Origin: Streptomyces sp. NBC_01669
GTDB taxonomy: Bacteria; Actinomycetota; Actinomycetes; Streptomycetales; Streptomycetaceae
Reading direction: 5' to 3'
NCBI RefSeq assembly: GCF_026339735.1
Contig: NZ_JAPEQG010000001.1
Span: forward strand, 3,658,001 to 3,722,000
DNA: 64,000 nt
The position numbers were made by a program, and so were the translations under genes. Under the pieces are notes generated by a model. It worked only from the letters and a program-made list of their open reading frames with translations. It searched no databases and was not told the DNA's origin. Positions 8,475 to 15,448 of the stretch are shown here, one piece after another (within the stretch, counting starts at the first letter, position 1; every line of letters begins with the position of its first letter).

Positions 8475-9597
8475 GTGGCACGACTGATACCTCTGCTGGC
8501 GATCGCGTTCGGCGTCTACTTCTGGTTGAAGGCACGGAAGAACACCGCGTCGCCCGACACCCCCTCGGCGTCCAGCAGCCGCCGGAGCCGTAAGTCCGAC
8601 CCGGCGAGGGCCGCGGCGGAGCTCGGCTTCGTCCCGGCCGACGCCCTCGACAGCGCACACGCCGCCGCCCCCGACCCGCACGACGAGGAGGTACGCGCCA
8701 CTGTCCGGGCCGGGAACTGGCAGGCGGGCGCCGACTTCCTCGCCGGCGCGGGCCGGGACTGGCAGGAGCGCTACCGGCGCGCTGGCGTCCTCCAAGACGA
8801 GGCCGCGGCTGCGGCCGACGACACCTGGCTGCTGGCCTGGCGCACCGCGCAGCCGAAGGACGCGGGCGCCTCGTGCACGCGGGCGCGCTGATCAGCGTGG
8901 CGGCGGAGATCCGCGGTGCGAAGCAGGCGAAGTACACCACGCAGGAGCAGTTCGCCGGCTTCCACTGGATGATGGCCCAGGCCCGGGTGGCCTGCCACGA
9001 GGCCCAGGAGCTGGCGGGCGACGACCCGTGCCCGTACATCGCCGAGATCTCCTGCGCCCTGGGCCTCGGTTACGGGCACGACGACTTCCGCGCCCTGTGG
9101 GCCGAGATCGAGAAGCGCGACGCGCACCACCTCGCGGCTCACACCTCGGCGCTCCAGTGCTGGTGCCGCAAGTGGCGCGGTTCGCACGAGCTGGCCGAGC
9201 GTTTCGCGCGCGAGGCGGCGGCGAAGGGCAGCCCGGCCGGCTGCTCTCCTTCCGTCCGCTCTACGCCGCGTTCGAGCAGGAGACGGGGGAGCAGGACGTC
9301 GATCCGGACGTGTACTACAAGAGCCCCGAGGTGATCGCCGCGGTCGATGCCTGTCTGATCGATGTGTCGGCCGCCGTGGAGGCCGACCCCGGGGACCGGC
9401 GGATCATCGGGGTCCGCCACATGCTCGCCTGGCTGCTGTACTGGCAGGACCGGTACGAGGAAGTGGTGGAGCAGTTCCGCGCGGTCGACGGCCATATCGA
9501 CAGCGCCCAGTGGACGTACTCCGGGGCCCCGAAGAAGCGCTACGTCCAGGCCCGCGACTTCAGCGCCGCACAGGTCCTGGCGGCGGGTGGGAACTGA
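8475..9597 (+). pseudogene. paralogue of the 5548 gene, disrupted by two frameshifts
   Basis: Starting from GTG 8475 the sequence encodes an N-terminal membrane helix (MARLIPLLAIAFGVYFWLKA) and the same solenoid as the 5548 gene. Near 8870 the frame is lost inside QPKDAGAS. It resumes one base off as VHAGALISVAAE (8873 frame), runs through YIAEISCALGLGYGHDDF, is lost again near 9240 after GSPAG, and resumes as LLSFRPLYAAFEQE to the stop at 9597. Both losses fit a missing single base in a G/C run. The rest is well preserved, so it is either a recent pseudogene or an assembly error. Confidence 0.85.
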
Positions 9598-9603
9598 CCG
9601 GTG

Positions 9604-9648
9604 CGACGCGGCGGGGGCGCCGGAATCTGCAGCGGCCCCGCCGCGTCG
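9604..9648. terminator. hairpin between the broken paralogue and msrA
   Basis: CGACGCGGCGGGG (9604-9616) pairs with CCCCGCCGCGTCG (9636-9648), 13 bp perfect. It would end transcription of the paralogue before msrA. Confidence 0.6.
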
Positions 9649-9685
9649 TACGGGCTGCACACCCCTACCCCGGAGGAGCCCCCGC

Positions 9686-10363
9686 ATGTTCCTGCACCGC
9701 CGCACCCCGCAGCTCCCCACCCCGGAGCCCGAATTCACCGTCCCGTCCCGCCACACGGTCCTCGGCAATCCGCTGCTGGGCCCATACCCGGACGGCCTGG
9801 AGGTCGCGGACTTCGCGCTGGGCTGTTTCTGGGGCGCCGAGCGCAAGTTCTGGCAGACGGACGGCGTCTGGACGACACTCGCCGGCTACCAGGGCGGCTA
9901 TACGGAGAACCCCGCGTACGAAGAGGTCTGCTCGGGCCTGACGGGGCACACGGAAGCGGTGCGCGTCGTCTTCGACCCAAAGATCGTCACGTACTCCGAG
10001 CTGCTGAAGCTCTTCTGGGAGTCCCATGACCCGACGCAGGGCTTCCGCCAGGGCAACGACGTGGGTACGCAGTACCGCTCGGCGATCTACACCCACTCCC
10101 CAGAGCAGGAGGCGGCGGCGGCCGCATCCCGCGAGGCGTACCAGAGGGTCCTGACGGCCTCCGGCCACGGCGAGATCACCACCGAGATCCTCCCGGTAGA
10201 GGGCCGCACGTTCTGGCCTGCTGAGACATATCACCAGCAGTACCTGGACAAGAACCCGGCGGGCTACTGCGGGATCGGCGGGACGGGCGTCAAGCTAAGT
10301 ACCCCGTTCGAGACCAACTCGGGAGCTTCCTGCCCGACCGGTGTCACCACTACCGACGGCTGA
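9686..10363 (+). CDS. msrA: peptide-methionine (S)-S-oxide reductase with an altered C-terminus
   Basis: A 225-residue enzyme that reduces methionine-S-sulfoxide in proteins. The catalytic C47 lies in GCFWGAERKFW. Recycling cysteines are C195 in GYCGIGG and C216 in ASCPTG. In the usual Streptomyces protein the tail runs GTGVSCPIG. Here 12 extra residues (KLSTPFETNSGA) separate GTGV from SCP, so the two recycling cysteines are 21 instead of 9 residues apart. The changed tail begins exactly where copies of the 3' end recur downstream (sites B to F), so the 3' end appears to have been supplied by an inserted element. ATG 9686 follows GGAGGAG. Confidence 0.93.
   Translation: MFLHRRTPQLPTPEPEFTVPSRHTVLGNPLLGPYPDGLEVADFALGCFWGAERKFWQTDGVWTTLAGYQGGYTENPAYEEVCSGLTGHTEAVRVVFDPKIVTYSELLKLFWESHDPTQGFRQGNDVGTQYRSAIYTHSPEQEAAAAASREAYQRVLTASGHGEITTEILPVEGRTFWPAETYHQQYLDKNPAGYCGIGGTGVKLSTPFETNSGASCPTGVTTTDG
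10280..10363 (+). repeat. msrA 3'-end site A (in the gene; left junction)
   Basis: The core GGGACGGGCGT is at 10280-10290, followed by a tail beginning CAAGCTAAGTACCCC up to the msrA stop. Upstream sequence is ordinary msrA coding DNA. The tail holds an imperfect dyad around CCCGTTCGAGACCAACTCGGG. Confidence 0.75.
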
Positions 10364-10649
10364 GACGCACGGCTCCAGCACTGCAGGCCCTGACCACGTC
10401 GGTCGGGGCGGCCTATCCGTCCTAGACGCTCCGATCACGGCCTGGTCGACACTTGCTTTCGGCCCAGCACGCCGTGATGTCCCGGACGGCCCGAGCGCAC
10501 GCCGCCCACCGGGCCCTGGACCGGTCACGGACGACCCCAGCTGTGTCCGCCGCCGGCACCCTCTTCGTCCACGGCGGGGCACAAGCACGGCCCAGCCTCA
10601 GAACTTCCGCCCAGTCAGCCTGCGCCCGCCGCCGGGCCGCCTCTCGCGG
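10364..10649. other. gap after msrA, nothing recognised
   Basis: 286 bp between the msrA stop and the stop of the second msrA gene. Readable frames are arginine/proline-rich and show no family resemblance, no start with a ribosome site and no recombinase motif. Confidence 0.6.
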
Positions 10650-11162
10650 TCAGCCCTCCGCGCGGGCGGGCAGCCGCCATCCCGGGCGCGGGAAATGGCA
10701 GGTGTAACCCTCCGGGTAACGCTCCAGGTAGTCCTGGTGCTCGGGCTCGGCCTCCCAGAAGGGGCCGACCGGCTCGACCTCGGTGACGACCTTGCCCGGC
10801 CACAGTCCGGAGGCGTCCACATCCGCGATCGTGTCCTCGGCGATCCGCTTCTGCTCGTCATCCACGTAGTAGATCGCCGAGCGGTAGCTGACGCCGATGT
10901 CGTTGCCCTGACGGTTCTTGGTGCTCGGGTCGTGGATCTGGAAGAACAACTCCAGGATCCCGCGGAAGTCGGTCCTCTCGGGGTCGAAAAGGATCTCAAT
11001 GGCCTCCGCGTGCGTGCCATGGTTACGGTACGTCGCGTTCGGCACGTCGCCGCCGGTGTATCCGACCCGAGTCGCCGTCACGCCCGGCTGCCGGCGGATC
11101 AGGTCCTGCATCCCCCAGAAGCATCCGCCCGCCAGCACGGCCCTCTGCGTCTGCGCCGCCAT
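10650..11162 (-). CDS. second peptide-methionine sulfoxide reductase (MsrA), within the array
   Basis: A 170-residue MsrA with catalytic C14 in GGCFWGMQDL and the conserved GNDIGVSYRSAIYY segment. It ends in RYPEGYTCHFPRPGW, a different C-terminal form with one possible recycling cysteine. It is clearly a distinct MsrA subtype, not a duplicate of the upstream gene, and points the other way. ATG 11162 follows GGAGGG. It lies between sites A and B, so it looks like cargo carrying the same activity as the gene used as the insertion target. Confidence 0.9.
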   Translation of the reverse strand: MAAQTQRAVLAGGCFWGMQDLIRRQPGVTATRVGYTGGDVPNATYRNHGTHAEAIEILFDPERTDFRGILELFFQIHDPSTKNRQGNDIGVSYRSAIYYVDDEQKRIAEDTIADVDASGLWPGKVVTEVEPVGPFWEAEPEHQDYLERYPEGYTCHFPRPGWRLPARAEG

Positions 11163-11683
11163 TGCAGCCCTCCAATTTGTGTCAGCTCAGTCACTCGGGC
11201 TGCTCGGTTCACACACCACCGGCATCCCATGTCCACTTGCTCCAACGCGCGAGGGTTCCAAGCGATTCCGTGCCCGTCCAACCGGCCCTGCGGTCGTCGG
11301 CCGCCGCGAGGAGCGCACCGCCGTGTTGCCCCTCGTTATCTTCTTCGCGGTCCTGCGATAGGGCCGCTGGTTGGCCTCCTCGGAACCCGCGCGCCTTTGA
11401 CCGGCGAACTCGCCGAAGGTGACGCTCTCCGTGGACCGGTCACACGGCACGGCAGGCTCGTGGGGACGGGGGTCAAGCTAAGTGCCCCGTTCGAAACGAA
11501 CTGGGGGGCGTCGTGCCCGACGGGCATCGCTCCGGCACCGGAGGCCACGGAGTAACCCCGCCCATGCCGAACAGACCCCACAGAGGGCGAGCAACCATCG
11601 CCGGTCAGCCTTCGGGAGTTCGCTTTCAGTCAAGGTTCACCGTGGTGGCATGACGACACTCCGAAGTAGCCACCATTCCTTGC
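11163..11683. other. gap holding site B; otherwise nothing recognised
   Basis: 520 bp between the second msrA and the next gene. It contains repeat site B at 11443-11555. A frame ending RREERTAVLPLVIFFAVLR near 11361 could be the tail of a lost membrane protein, but no start or homology is evident. Confidence 0.55.
11443..11555 (+). repeat. msrA 3'-end site B
   Basis: A right-arm motif CACGGCACGGCAGGCTCGT (11443-11461) precedes the core GGGACGGGGGT (11463-11473). A tail closely matching site A (GTCAAGCTAAGTGCCCC) continues to a TAA at 11553-11555. Read in the msrA frame it encodes GTGVKLSAPFETNWGASCPT and onward to APEATE, with no upstream gene. A perfect dyad GTTCG-AAA-CGAAC lies inside. 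Confidence 0.8.
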
Positions 11684-12100
11684 ATGGCGGCTTCGGGAGC
11701 GAGCAGCAAGCGGTTTGGCGGACTGGGCCGGTGGTGGGGCGTTCTGGCTGGTGCCCTATTGATCGCGGCGTGGATTAACTCCGCCGCTGGCCCGGCGGTG
11801 GTGATCGCGCTCTCCGCGGCCGTGCTCTTGTGGTGCTTCTTCCAGGCACCGGTGACTTGCGGCGCACCCGTGCGAGGGCGGACGGACGGTTGCCGCAACA
11901 ACGCTTCCGGACTGCTGCTTGGCTGCCACATCCGCCAACACCTCTGGCAGAAGCTAAAGCTGCTCATCGTCCGCCGTCAGCTTCGAGAGTTCTGCTCGGG
12001 CCTCTTCTCGGACGGGAAGGCCACCATAGTCACGCTGGCAGGTGCGGGGAGCTTCGTATCTGGCCTCGTCGCTCTCATCCCGGGTGTCGTCGTCCACTGA
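11684..12100 (+). CDS. small membrane protein with Cys-rich segment, unknown function
   Basis: A 138-residue protein with two adjacent hydrophobic helices near residues 15-52, then a conserved-looking soluble segment with TCGAPVRGRTDGCRNNASG and GCHIRQHLWQKLK. Its Cys and His residues could bind a metal. A last hydrophobic stretch ends the chain (FVSGLVALIPGVVVH). I recall similar proteins scattered in Streptomyces genomes without known function. It is the only gene between sites B and C. Confidence 0.65.
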   Translation: MAASGASSKRFGGLGRWWGVLAGALLIAAWINSAAGPAVVIALSAAVLLWCFFQAPVTCGAPVRGRTDGCRNNASGLLLGCHIRQHLWQKLKLLIVRRQLREFCSGLFSDGKATIVTLAGAGSFVSGLVALIPGVVVH

Positions 12101-12116
12101 CCAACCAAGCGGGTTA

Positions 12117-12184
12117 CATGGCAGCACAGCCCTGGTGGGACGGGCGTATCGTGCCCGATCGGCGTCGCCAAGGCAGATGGCTGA
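12117..12184 (+). repeat. msrA 3'-end site C
   Basis: Right-arm motif CATGGCAGCACAGCCCTGGT (12117-12136), core GGGACGGGCGT (12137-12147), then ATCGTGCCCGATCGG. In the msrA frame it encodes GTGVSCPIGVAKADG and stop, a native-type tail. The sequence CTGAC-AAC before it also resembles that before site F, so the shared block is about 85 bp. Confidence 0.85.
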
Positions 12185-12515
12185 GCCCCTCTCCCCGGAG
12201 GCGGCAGCGACATTGCGGGCGCTGCTGCCCCGCACGGATCCGGTGAGCAGCGCCCTTCGCGCTCAGATCCCGCACGCCCAAGTGGTGGACACGTGCGGAT
12301 GCGGCTGTGTGACCGTCGACCTGGCAGTGGGTCGCGGCCGCGTCGCGCCGGCACCGGCGCATGGCAATCCGGCTGCAGATGCCTGGTATGCCGTACCGGA
12401 CGACGCGGGGGTGATGGTGTTCACCAAGGGTGGTTATCTCTCGCTCCTGGAGATCTACTCGGCGTCCAGCGAGCCGATCACCGCGTGGCCGGAGCCTCGC
12501 TTCCTGAAGCGCTGA
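12177..12515 (+). CDS. small acidic protein of unknown function
   Basis: A 112-residue soluble protein starting at an ATG that lies inside the last codons of site C (12177). It contains a TCGCGCVTVDLAV segment with closely spaced cysteines and a conserved-looking end, GGYLSLLEIYSASSEPITAWP. Proteins with this ending occur in Streptomyces near toxin/immunity-type genes by my recollection, but no function is established. The overlap of start and repeat means a new insertion at C would separate gene and promoter. Confidence 0.6.
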   Translation: MAEPLSPEAAATLRALLPRTDPVSSALRAQIPHAQVVDTCGCGCVTVDLAVGRGRVAPAPAHGNPAADAWYAVPDDAGVMVFTKGGYLSLLEIYSASSEPITAWPEPRFLKR

Positions 12516-12523
12516 GCGGGCTC

Positions 12524-12840
12524 CTACAGGCGGCCGTCCGGTCCGACGACCGACTCGCACGCATCACAGAGAGTCAGCTCGATCGGCCGGGTTTCGCGCA
12601 GCGTTCCGGCGTTGCCGCAGCTCGCAGACGTGCTCGCTGACGGCCGTGAACTCGGCCACCAGCGCGTCGAGCCTCCGCCTCGTCGGACGTCCAGTTTCCG
12701 CCCCGCTTCCACGGCCGAGGAAAGGCCTGGAAGGCCAGGGCCGCCCACTTCTGCTTCACCGCCAGAAGCTCGTACTCGGGAAACTCCGCGACGACCGCCT
12801 CATGGCACCGCAGCACAAGGGACCGCCACCTGGGCCCCAC
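12524..12840 (-). pseudogene. decayed zinc-finger-like accessory gene, two frameshifts
   Basis: From GTG 12840 the frame reads LVLRCHEAVVAEFPEYELLA and KQKWAALAFQAFPRPWKRGG to NWTSDEAE, then shifts. The next frame gives LDALVAEFTAVSEHVCE, and after a second shift the third gives CGNAGTLRETRPIELTLCDACE to the stop at 12524. Joined together these make one coherent protein with a C-terminal VCE-x-CGNAG...CDAC zinc-ribbon-like motif. No single frame is intact, so I call it a pseudogene. The coding start may be further upstream. Confidence 0.75.
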
Positions 12841-12936
12841 ATCGAATTCGGACGCGGGGTCACGGAAGTGGTGTCTAAGCGGCGCCAGTTCAGCGTCTGG
12901 TTCAGTCAGCGACAGGCGCTGGCACAGGACGGCTGC

Positions 12937-13434
12937 TCATCTCTCCGCTCCCTTCGTGTCGAACGCGTACACCCGTACGGGATCGAGGTGGAGCTCGTGC
13001 GGGCCCATGCAGTCGGCAGCGAGGGTGGCGACGAGGACACCGCATCCGCAGGCTATGTTGCGGCCCCCGGTGCCGAGCGGGCCGCAACAGCCCCGGTGCG
13101 GGCCACCCCGGTCCAGCAGCCGCAGGTCCGGTACGTCGTCGGGATGCACGACGACGGTGTTCCTCGGCCCGGTCGGGGTCCAGTCGGCCAGCTCGGGCGG
13201 CATGAGCAGTCGGCGCGGATGGTGCGGCCGAGGTTTGCCGGTCGGCGGCGCGAACGGTGCGCCCCACGGCTCGGGATCAATCGCATAGTGCCCTCGCGGC
13301 ACAGTGGAGGGGGCCAGACGTGTCTCCTTGTCCCGATCCCTGTCACGGCCCGAGACCTCCGGCACGGCGGGCAGCTCCACCAAGTCCGGGGTGAGTTCGA
13401 CCCCGCACTTCGCGCAGAAGAAGAAGACCGTCAT
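12937..13434 (-). CDS. conserved Streptomyces protein with Cys clusters, unknown function
   Basis: A 165-residue soluble protein starting MTVFFFCAKCGVELT at 13434. An N-terminal CxxC, a central HYAIDPEPWGAPF stretch and a C-terminal GCCGPLGTGGRNIACGCG stretch suggest metal or zinc-ribbon ends around a variable middle. I recall this layout as a common Streptomyces family of unknown role often seen near small accessory genes. It is intact, unlike its two neighbours in the array. Confidence 0.65.
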   Translation of the reverse strand: MTVFFFCAKCGVELTPDLVELPAVPEVSGRDRDRDKETRLAPSTVPRGHYAIDPEPWGAPFAPPTGKPRPHHPRRLLMPPELADWTPTGPRNTVVVHPDDVPDLRLLDRGGPHRGCCGPLGTGGRNIACGCGVLVATLAADCMGPHELHLDPVRVYAFDTKGAER

Positions 13435-13471
13435 ACATGCCGTTGTAGCCGCCAGGCGCTTGCCGGCGCGA

Positions 13472-13544
13472 CCCGTTCGAGACGAACTGGGGAGTTTCCT
13501 GCCCGACGGGCATTGCTCCTGCGCTGGAGACCACTGACAAGTAG
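13472..13544 (+). repeat. msrA 3'-end site D (truncated on the left)
   Basis: Similarity to the site B tail starts abruptly at CCCGTTCGAGACGAACTGG and runs to a TAG at 13542-13544 (frame PFETNWGVSCPTGIAP). The core and right arm are absent. The join falls at the start of the internal dyad GTTCG-AGA-CGAAC. Confidence 0.75.
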
Positions 13545-13681
13545 TCCACAACAGGAACAGGGCCAACCGACTTGCCGTGGTGCCGAATCAGTGCGTACGA
13601 GACGCCACGGTGAGCACGCTCGCAGCCTGGGGGCCGCACACTCCCGTTCGTCAGCCTTCCCAACCCATGACTTCGCGGGCC

Positions 13682-13769
13682 CATGCGCCGCACGTTCGTC
13701 GGCACGGGGGTCAGGGCAACCGGGAAGACTTTCTGCCCCAACGGGATCGCACCTACCGGAAGTCAATGA
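13682..13769 (+). repeat. msrA 3'-end site E (diverged)
   Basis: CATGCGCCGCACGTTCGTC (13682-13700), core-like GGCACGGGGGT (13701-13711), then a tail encoding GTGVRATGKTFCPNGIAPTG to a TGA at 13767-13769. It keeps the GTGV...CP-GIAP frame but with a different insert, so it represents another element end type. Confidence 0.6.
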
Positions 13770-13826
13770 GGAGCAGGCGATGCCCAGACGTTCGCCCGCC
13801 GGATACGGAGAGTGTCGACCCGGCGC

Positions 13827-14746
13827 TCAGTGGCAGTCGTAGCGGTGTGCGTACGGCAGATGGGGGCACCGGCGGCACAGGAAGACGTAGAGGCCTCCTG
13901 CGTCCCCGATCGCAAGTTCCGGCCCAATGGTGTCAAGGACGTCCTTTGCCGCTGGAGCGTCCCACTTCGGTTGCGTCGTTCCGGGTTCGTGCTCGTCCAG
14001 GGGGAGCCAATGCCATAGGCCGGCTCGCCGGTGACGCTGAACAGGTGCTCCATGCGGTGGCCCTCGCCACAGTGCGGCCAGTCCGGGCTCTGGGTCCAAG
14101 CCGGATATCCACCGACTTTGTTCTGCAGGGCGCTCGCCGCCTCCGTGCACCAGAACCCGAAGCGGTCCTGGAGCTCTTCGAGGCGGGGGCGTAGGGCTGT
14201 CAGCAGCTCATTGGGGAGGTCATGGCCGGGGTACTCGACCGCGGGAGTCGGACAGACCGTGCAGGGGCGGGGCACGAAGTCGTCTTCGTACTCACGAGGG
14301 GTGGGAAAATGGTGCAACAACCCCCTTGCGACGGTCTCGGCCTCGTTGCGCCAGTAAAGCTTCGGCAGTACGACCCCGGCCGGATCCTCCTCGTGGATGA
14401 GAGCGCACCAGAGCAGCTGCACCACGTCCTTGCCTTCGGGGAACTCCCACCAAGGCACGTCACGGGCGAAAAGCTGGATCACCGGCACCATGGGCACAGC
14501 ACCGGGCTTTGACTCCCCCGCCGAATCACCGCAGGTGCCGAAGGCCCAGTGCCCGGACTGCGCGCAGTACGGCCATGGTTCGCCGGTCGGCCAGAGCAAC
14601 GGACCGCCCATGGAACTGTGCCGGACGCCGGGCTCCCCACTCCTCGGATACAGCAAGGTTGTCTCCCTGGCAAAGCTCGCGAACTCCGGTACGAGCTCCG
14701 CCAGGTCGAAGGGCGGTGGGGGAATCTTGCGGGGCAGGGTGCGAGT
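13827..14746 (-). pseudogene. DUF1963-like protein gene, frameshifted and without a clear start
   Basis: The frame entering at about 14746 reads RTRTLPRKIPPPPFDLAELV and continues through SSMGGPLLWPTGEPWPYC, VIQLFARDVPWWEFPEG and KVGGYPAWTQSPDWPHCGEG to VTGEPAY. Near 14015 one base is missing, and the true frame continues WHWLPLDEHEPGTTQPKWD to FLCRRCPHLPYAHRYDCH and a stop at 13827. A GGAGG lies just before the coding block, but no ATG, GTG or TTG follows it in frame. The family resembles DUF1963/YwqG-like proteins of unknown role. Confidence 0.75.
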
Positions 14747-14815
14747 CCTCCAGGGACGGACATGCTGGTACAGGCGGTAGGTAACCTATGCCGGAGCGCT
14801 GACAAACGAGGGACA

Positions 14816-14883
14816 CATGGCACAACAGACCCGCGGGGACGGGCGTATCGTGCCCGATCGGTGTCGCGCCCGCGGACGGCTGA
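14816..14883 (+). repeat. msrA 3'-end site F, probable original end of msrA
   Basis: CATGGCACAACAGACCCGCG (14816-14835), core GGGACGGGCGT (14836-14846), then ATCGTGCCCGATCGGTGTCG. It encodes GTGVSCPIGVAPADG and a TGA at 14881-14883. This equals the C-terminus I remember for Streptomyces MsrA, which is why I take it as the displaced native 3' end. Confidence 0.8.
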
Positions 14884-14931
14884 CCTGCCGCCCGCCGTCT
14901 CGCGGACCTGCCCGAGGAGGAGTCCCACCCG

Positions 14932-15321
14932 ATGACGAGCGACGGCCTCGACAGCCTTGCCGCGATGCGCGGCCGCCCCTGGTTCATGGCCAACGAACTC
15001 CTGGCGTTCGTCATCGAGTTGGCGGCGCTGGCGTGCCTGTCGTGGTGGGGTTTCACTGCCGGCGGCGGGGCCGCTGCCCAGTGGCTGCTGGGGCTCGGAA
15101 TGCCGGCGGTGGCCATCGTGCTGTGGGGGCTGTTCGCCGCTCCTCGCGCCCGGGTCCGGCTTCCGCTGTGGGGCGTCCTGCTGGTGAAGGCGGTGGTGCT
15201 CGGCGGCGGGGTGTACGCGGTGTACCGCGTGGGTCATCCGGTGGCGGCGTCGGTGGCCGGCGTCGTGGTGGTCGTGAACACGGGGCTGGCCGAGTTCTTC
15301 CGCCGCCGCCCCGCACGGTGA
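14932..15321 (+). CDS. YrdB/DUF2568 family membrane protein
   Basis: A 129-residue protein with four membrane helices (about residues 21-42, 48-66, 76-98 and 102-120) and a basic RRRPAR end. The pattern FVIELAALACLSWWGF and LPLWGVLLVKAVVL fits the DUF2568/YrdB family, whose function is unknown. ATG 14932 follows GAGGAGGAG at 14913-14921. It starts 48 bp after site F and so is the first chromosomal gene beyond the array. Confidence 0.8.
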   Translation: MTSDGLDSLAAMRGRPWFMANELLAFVIELAALACLSWWGFTAGGGAAAQWLLGLGMPAVAIVLWGLFAAPRARVRLPLWGVLLVKAVVLGGGVYAVYRVGHPVAASVAGVVVVVNTGLAEFFRRRPAR

Positions 15322-15448
15322 CGGGGCTCTCGAGGCCTCTCGCGTTCGGATCACGCCGGGCTCGCAGGGACCGATCCGAGGGGAAGGGCCCAGACGCCGC
15401 CGGCACGGCCGCGGAGGCGGCCGGGCCGGCGGTGCGTACGACACGGGA

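Larger units (their letters stand above)
13435..13826. other. gap holding sites D and E
   Basis: 392 bp without an intact gene. It holds repeat D (13472-13544), a 137-bp spacer with nothing recognisable, and repeat E (13682-13769). Confidence 0.6.
10276..14883. mobile_element. tandem array of small integrated segments at the 3' end of msrA
   Basis: The msrA 3' end occurs once in the gene (site A) and again, detached, at B (11443-11555), C (12117-12184), D (13472-13544, left part lost), E (13682-13769) and F (14816-14883). Site F encodes the tail expected of native Streptomyces MsrA (GTGVSCPIGVAPADG), so it is probably the original end pushed 4.6 kb downstream. Between sites lie a second msrA, small accessory genes, two broken genes and one 157-bp stretch with no gene. 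No recombinase or transposase is seen inside. The reading as serial site-specific insertion is inference. Confidence 0.65.

Noticed and set aside
10300..10321. GTTCGAGAC resembling a tRNA T-arm, as if a tRNA attachment site
   Set aside because: No acceptor stem, anticodon arm or D-arm can be drawn around it, and it lies in frame in msrA tails. It is only a dyad.
10364..14815. Search for an integrase, transposase or recombination directionality gene within the array
   Set aside because: No frame on either strand shows the R..HxxR..Y pattern of tyrosine recombinases or the serine recombinase N-terminus, so the enzyme is not here.
4196..15380. GGATCACGCC-GGCTCGC shared by 4196 and 15349 as a repeat family
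   Set aside because: Only about 18 bp with a mismatch in GC-rich DNA and no shared flanks; chance is likely.
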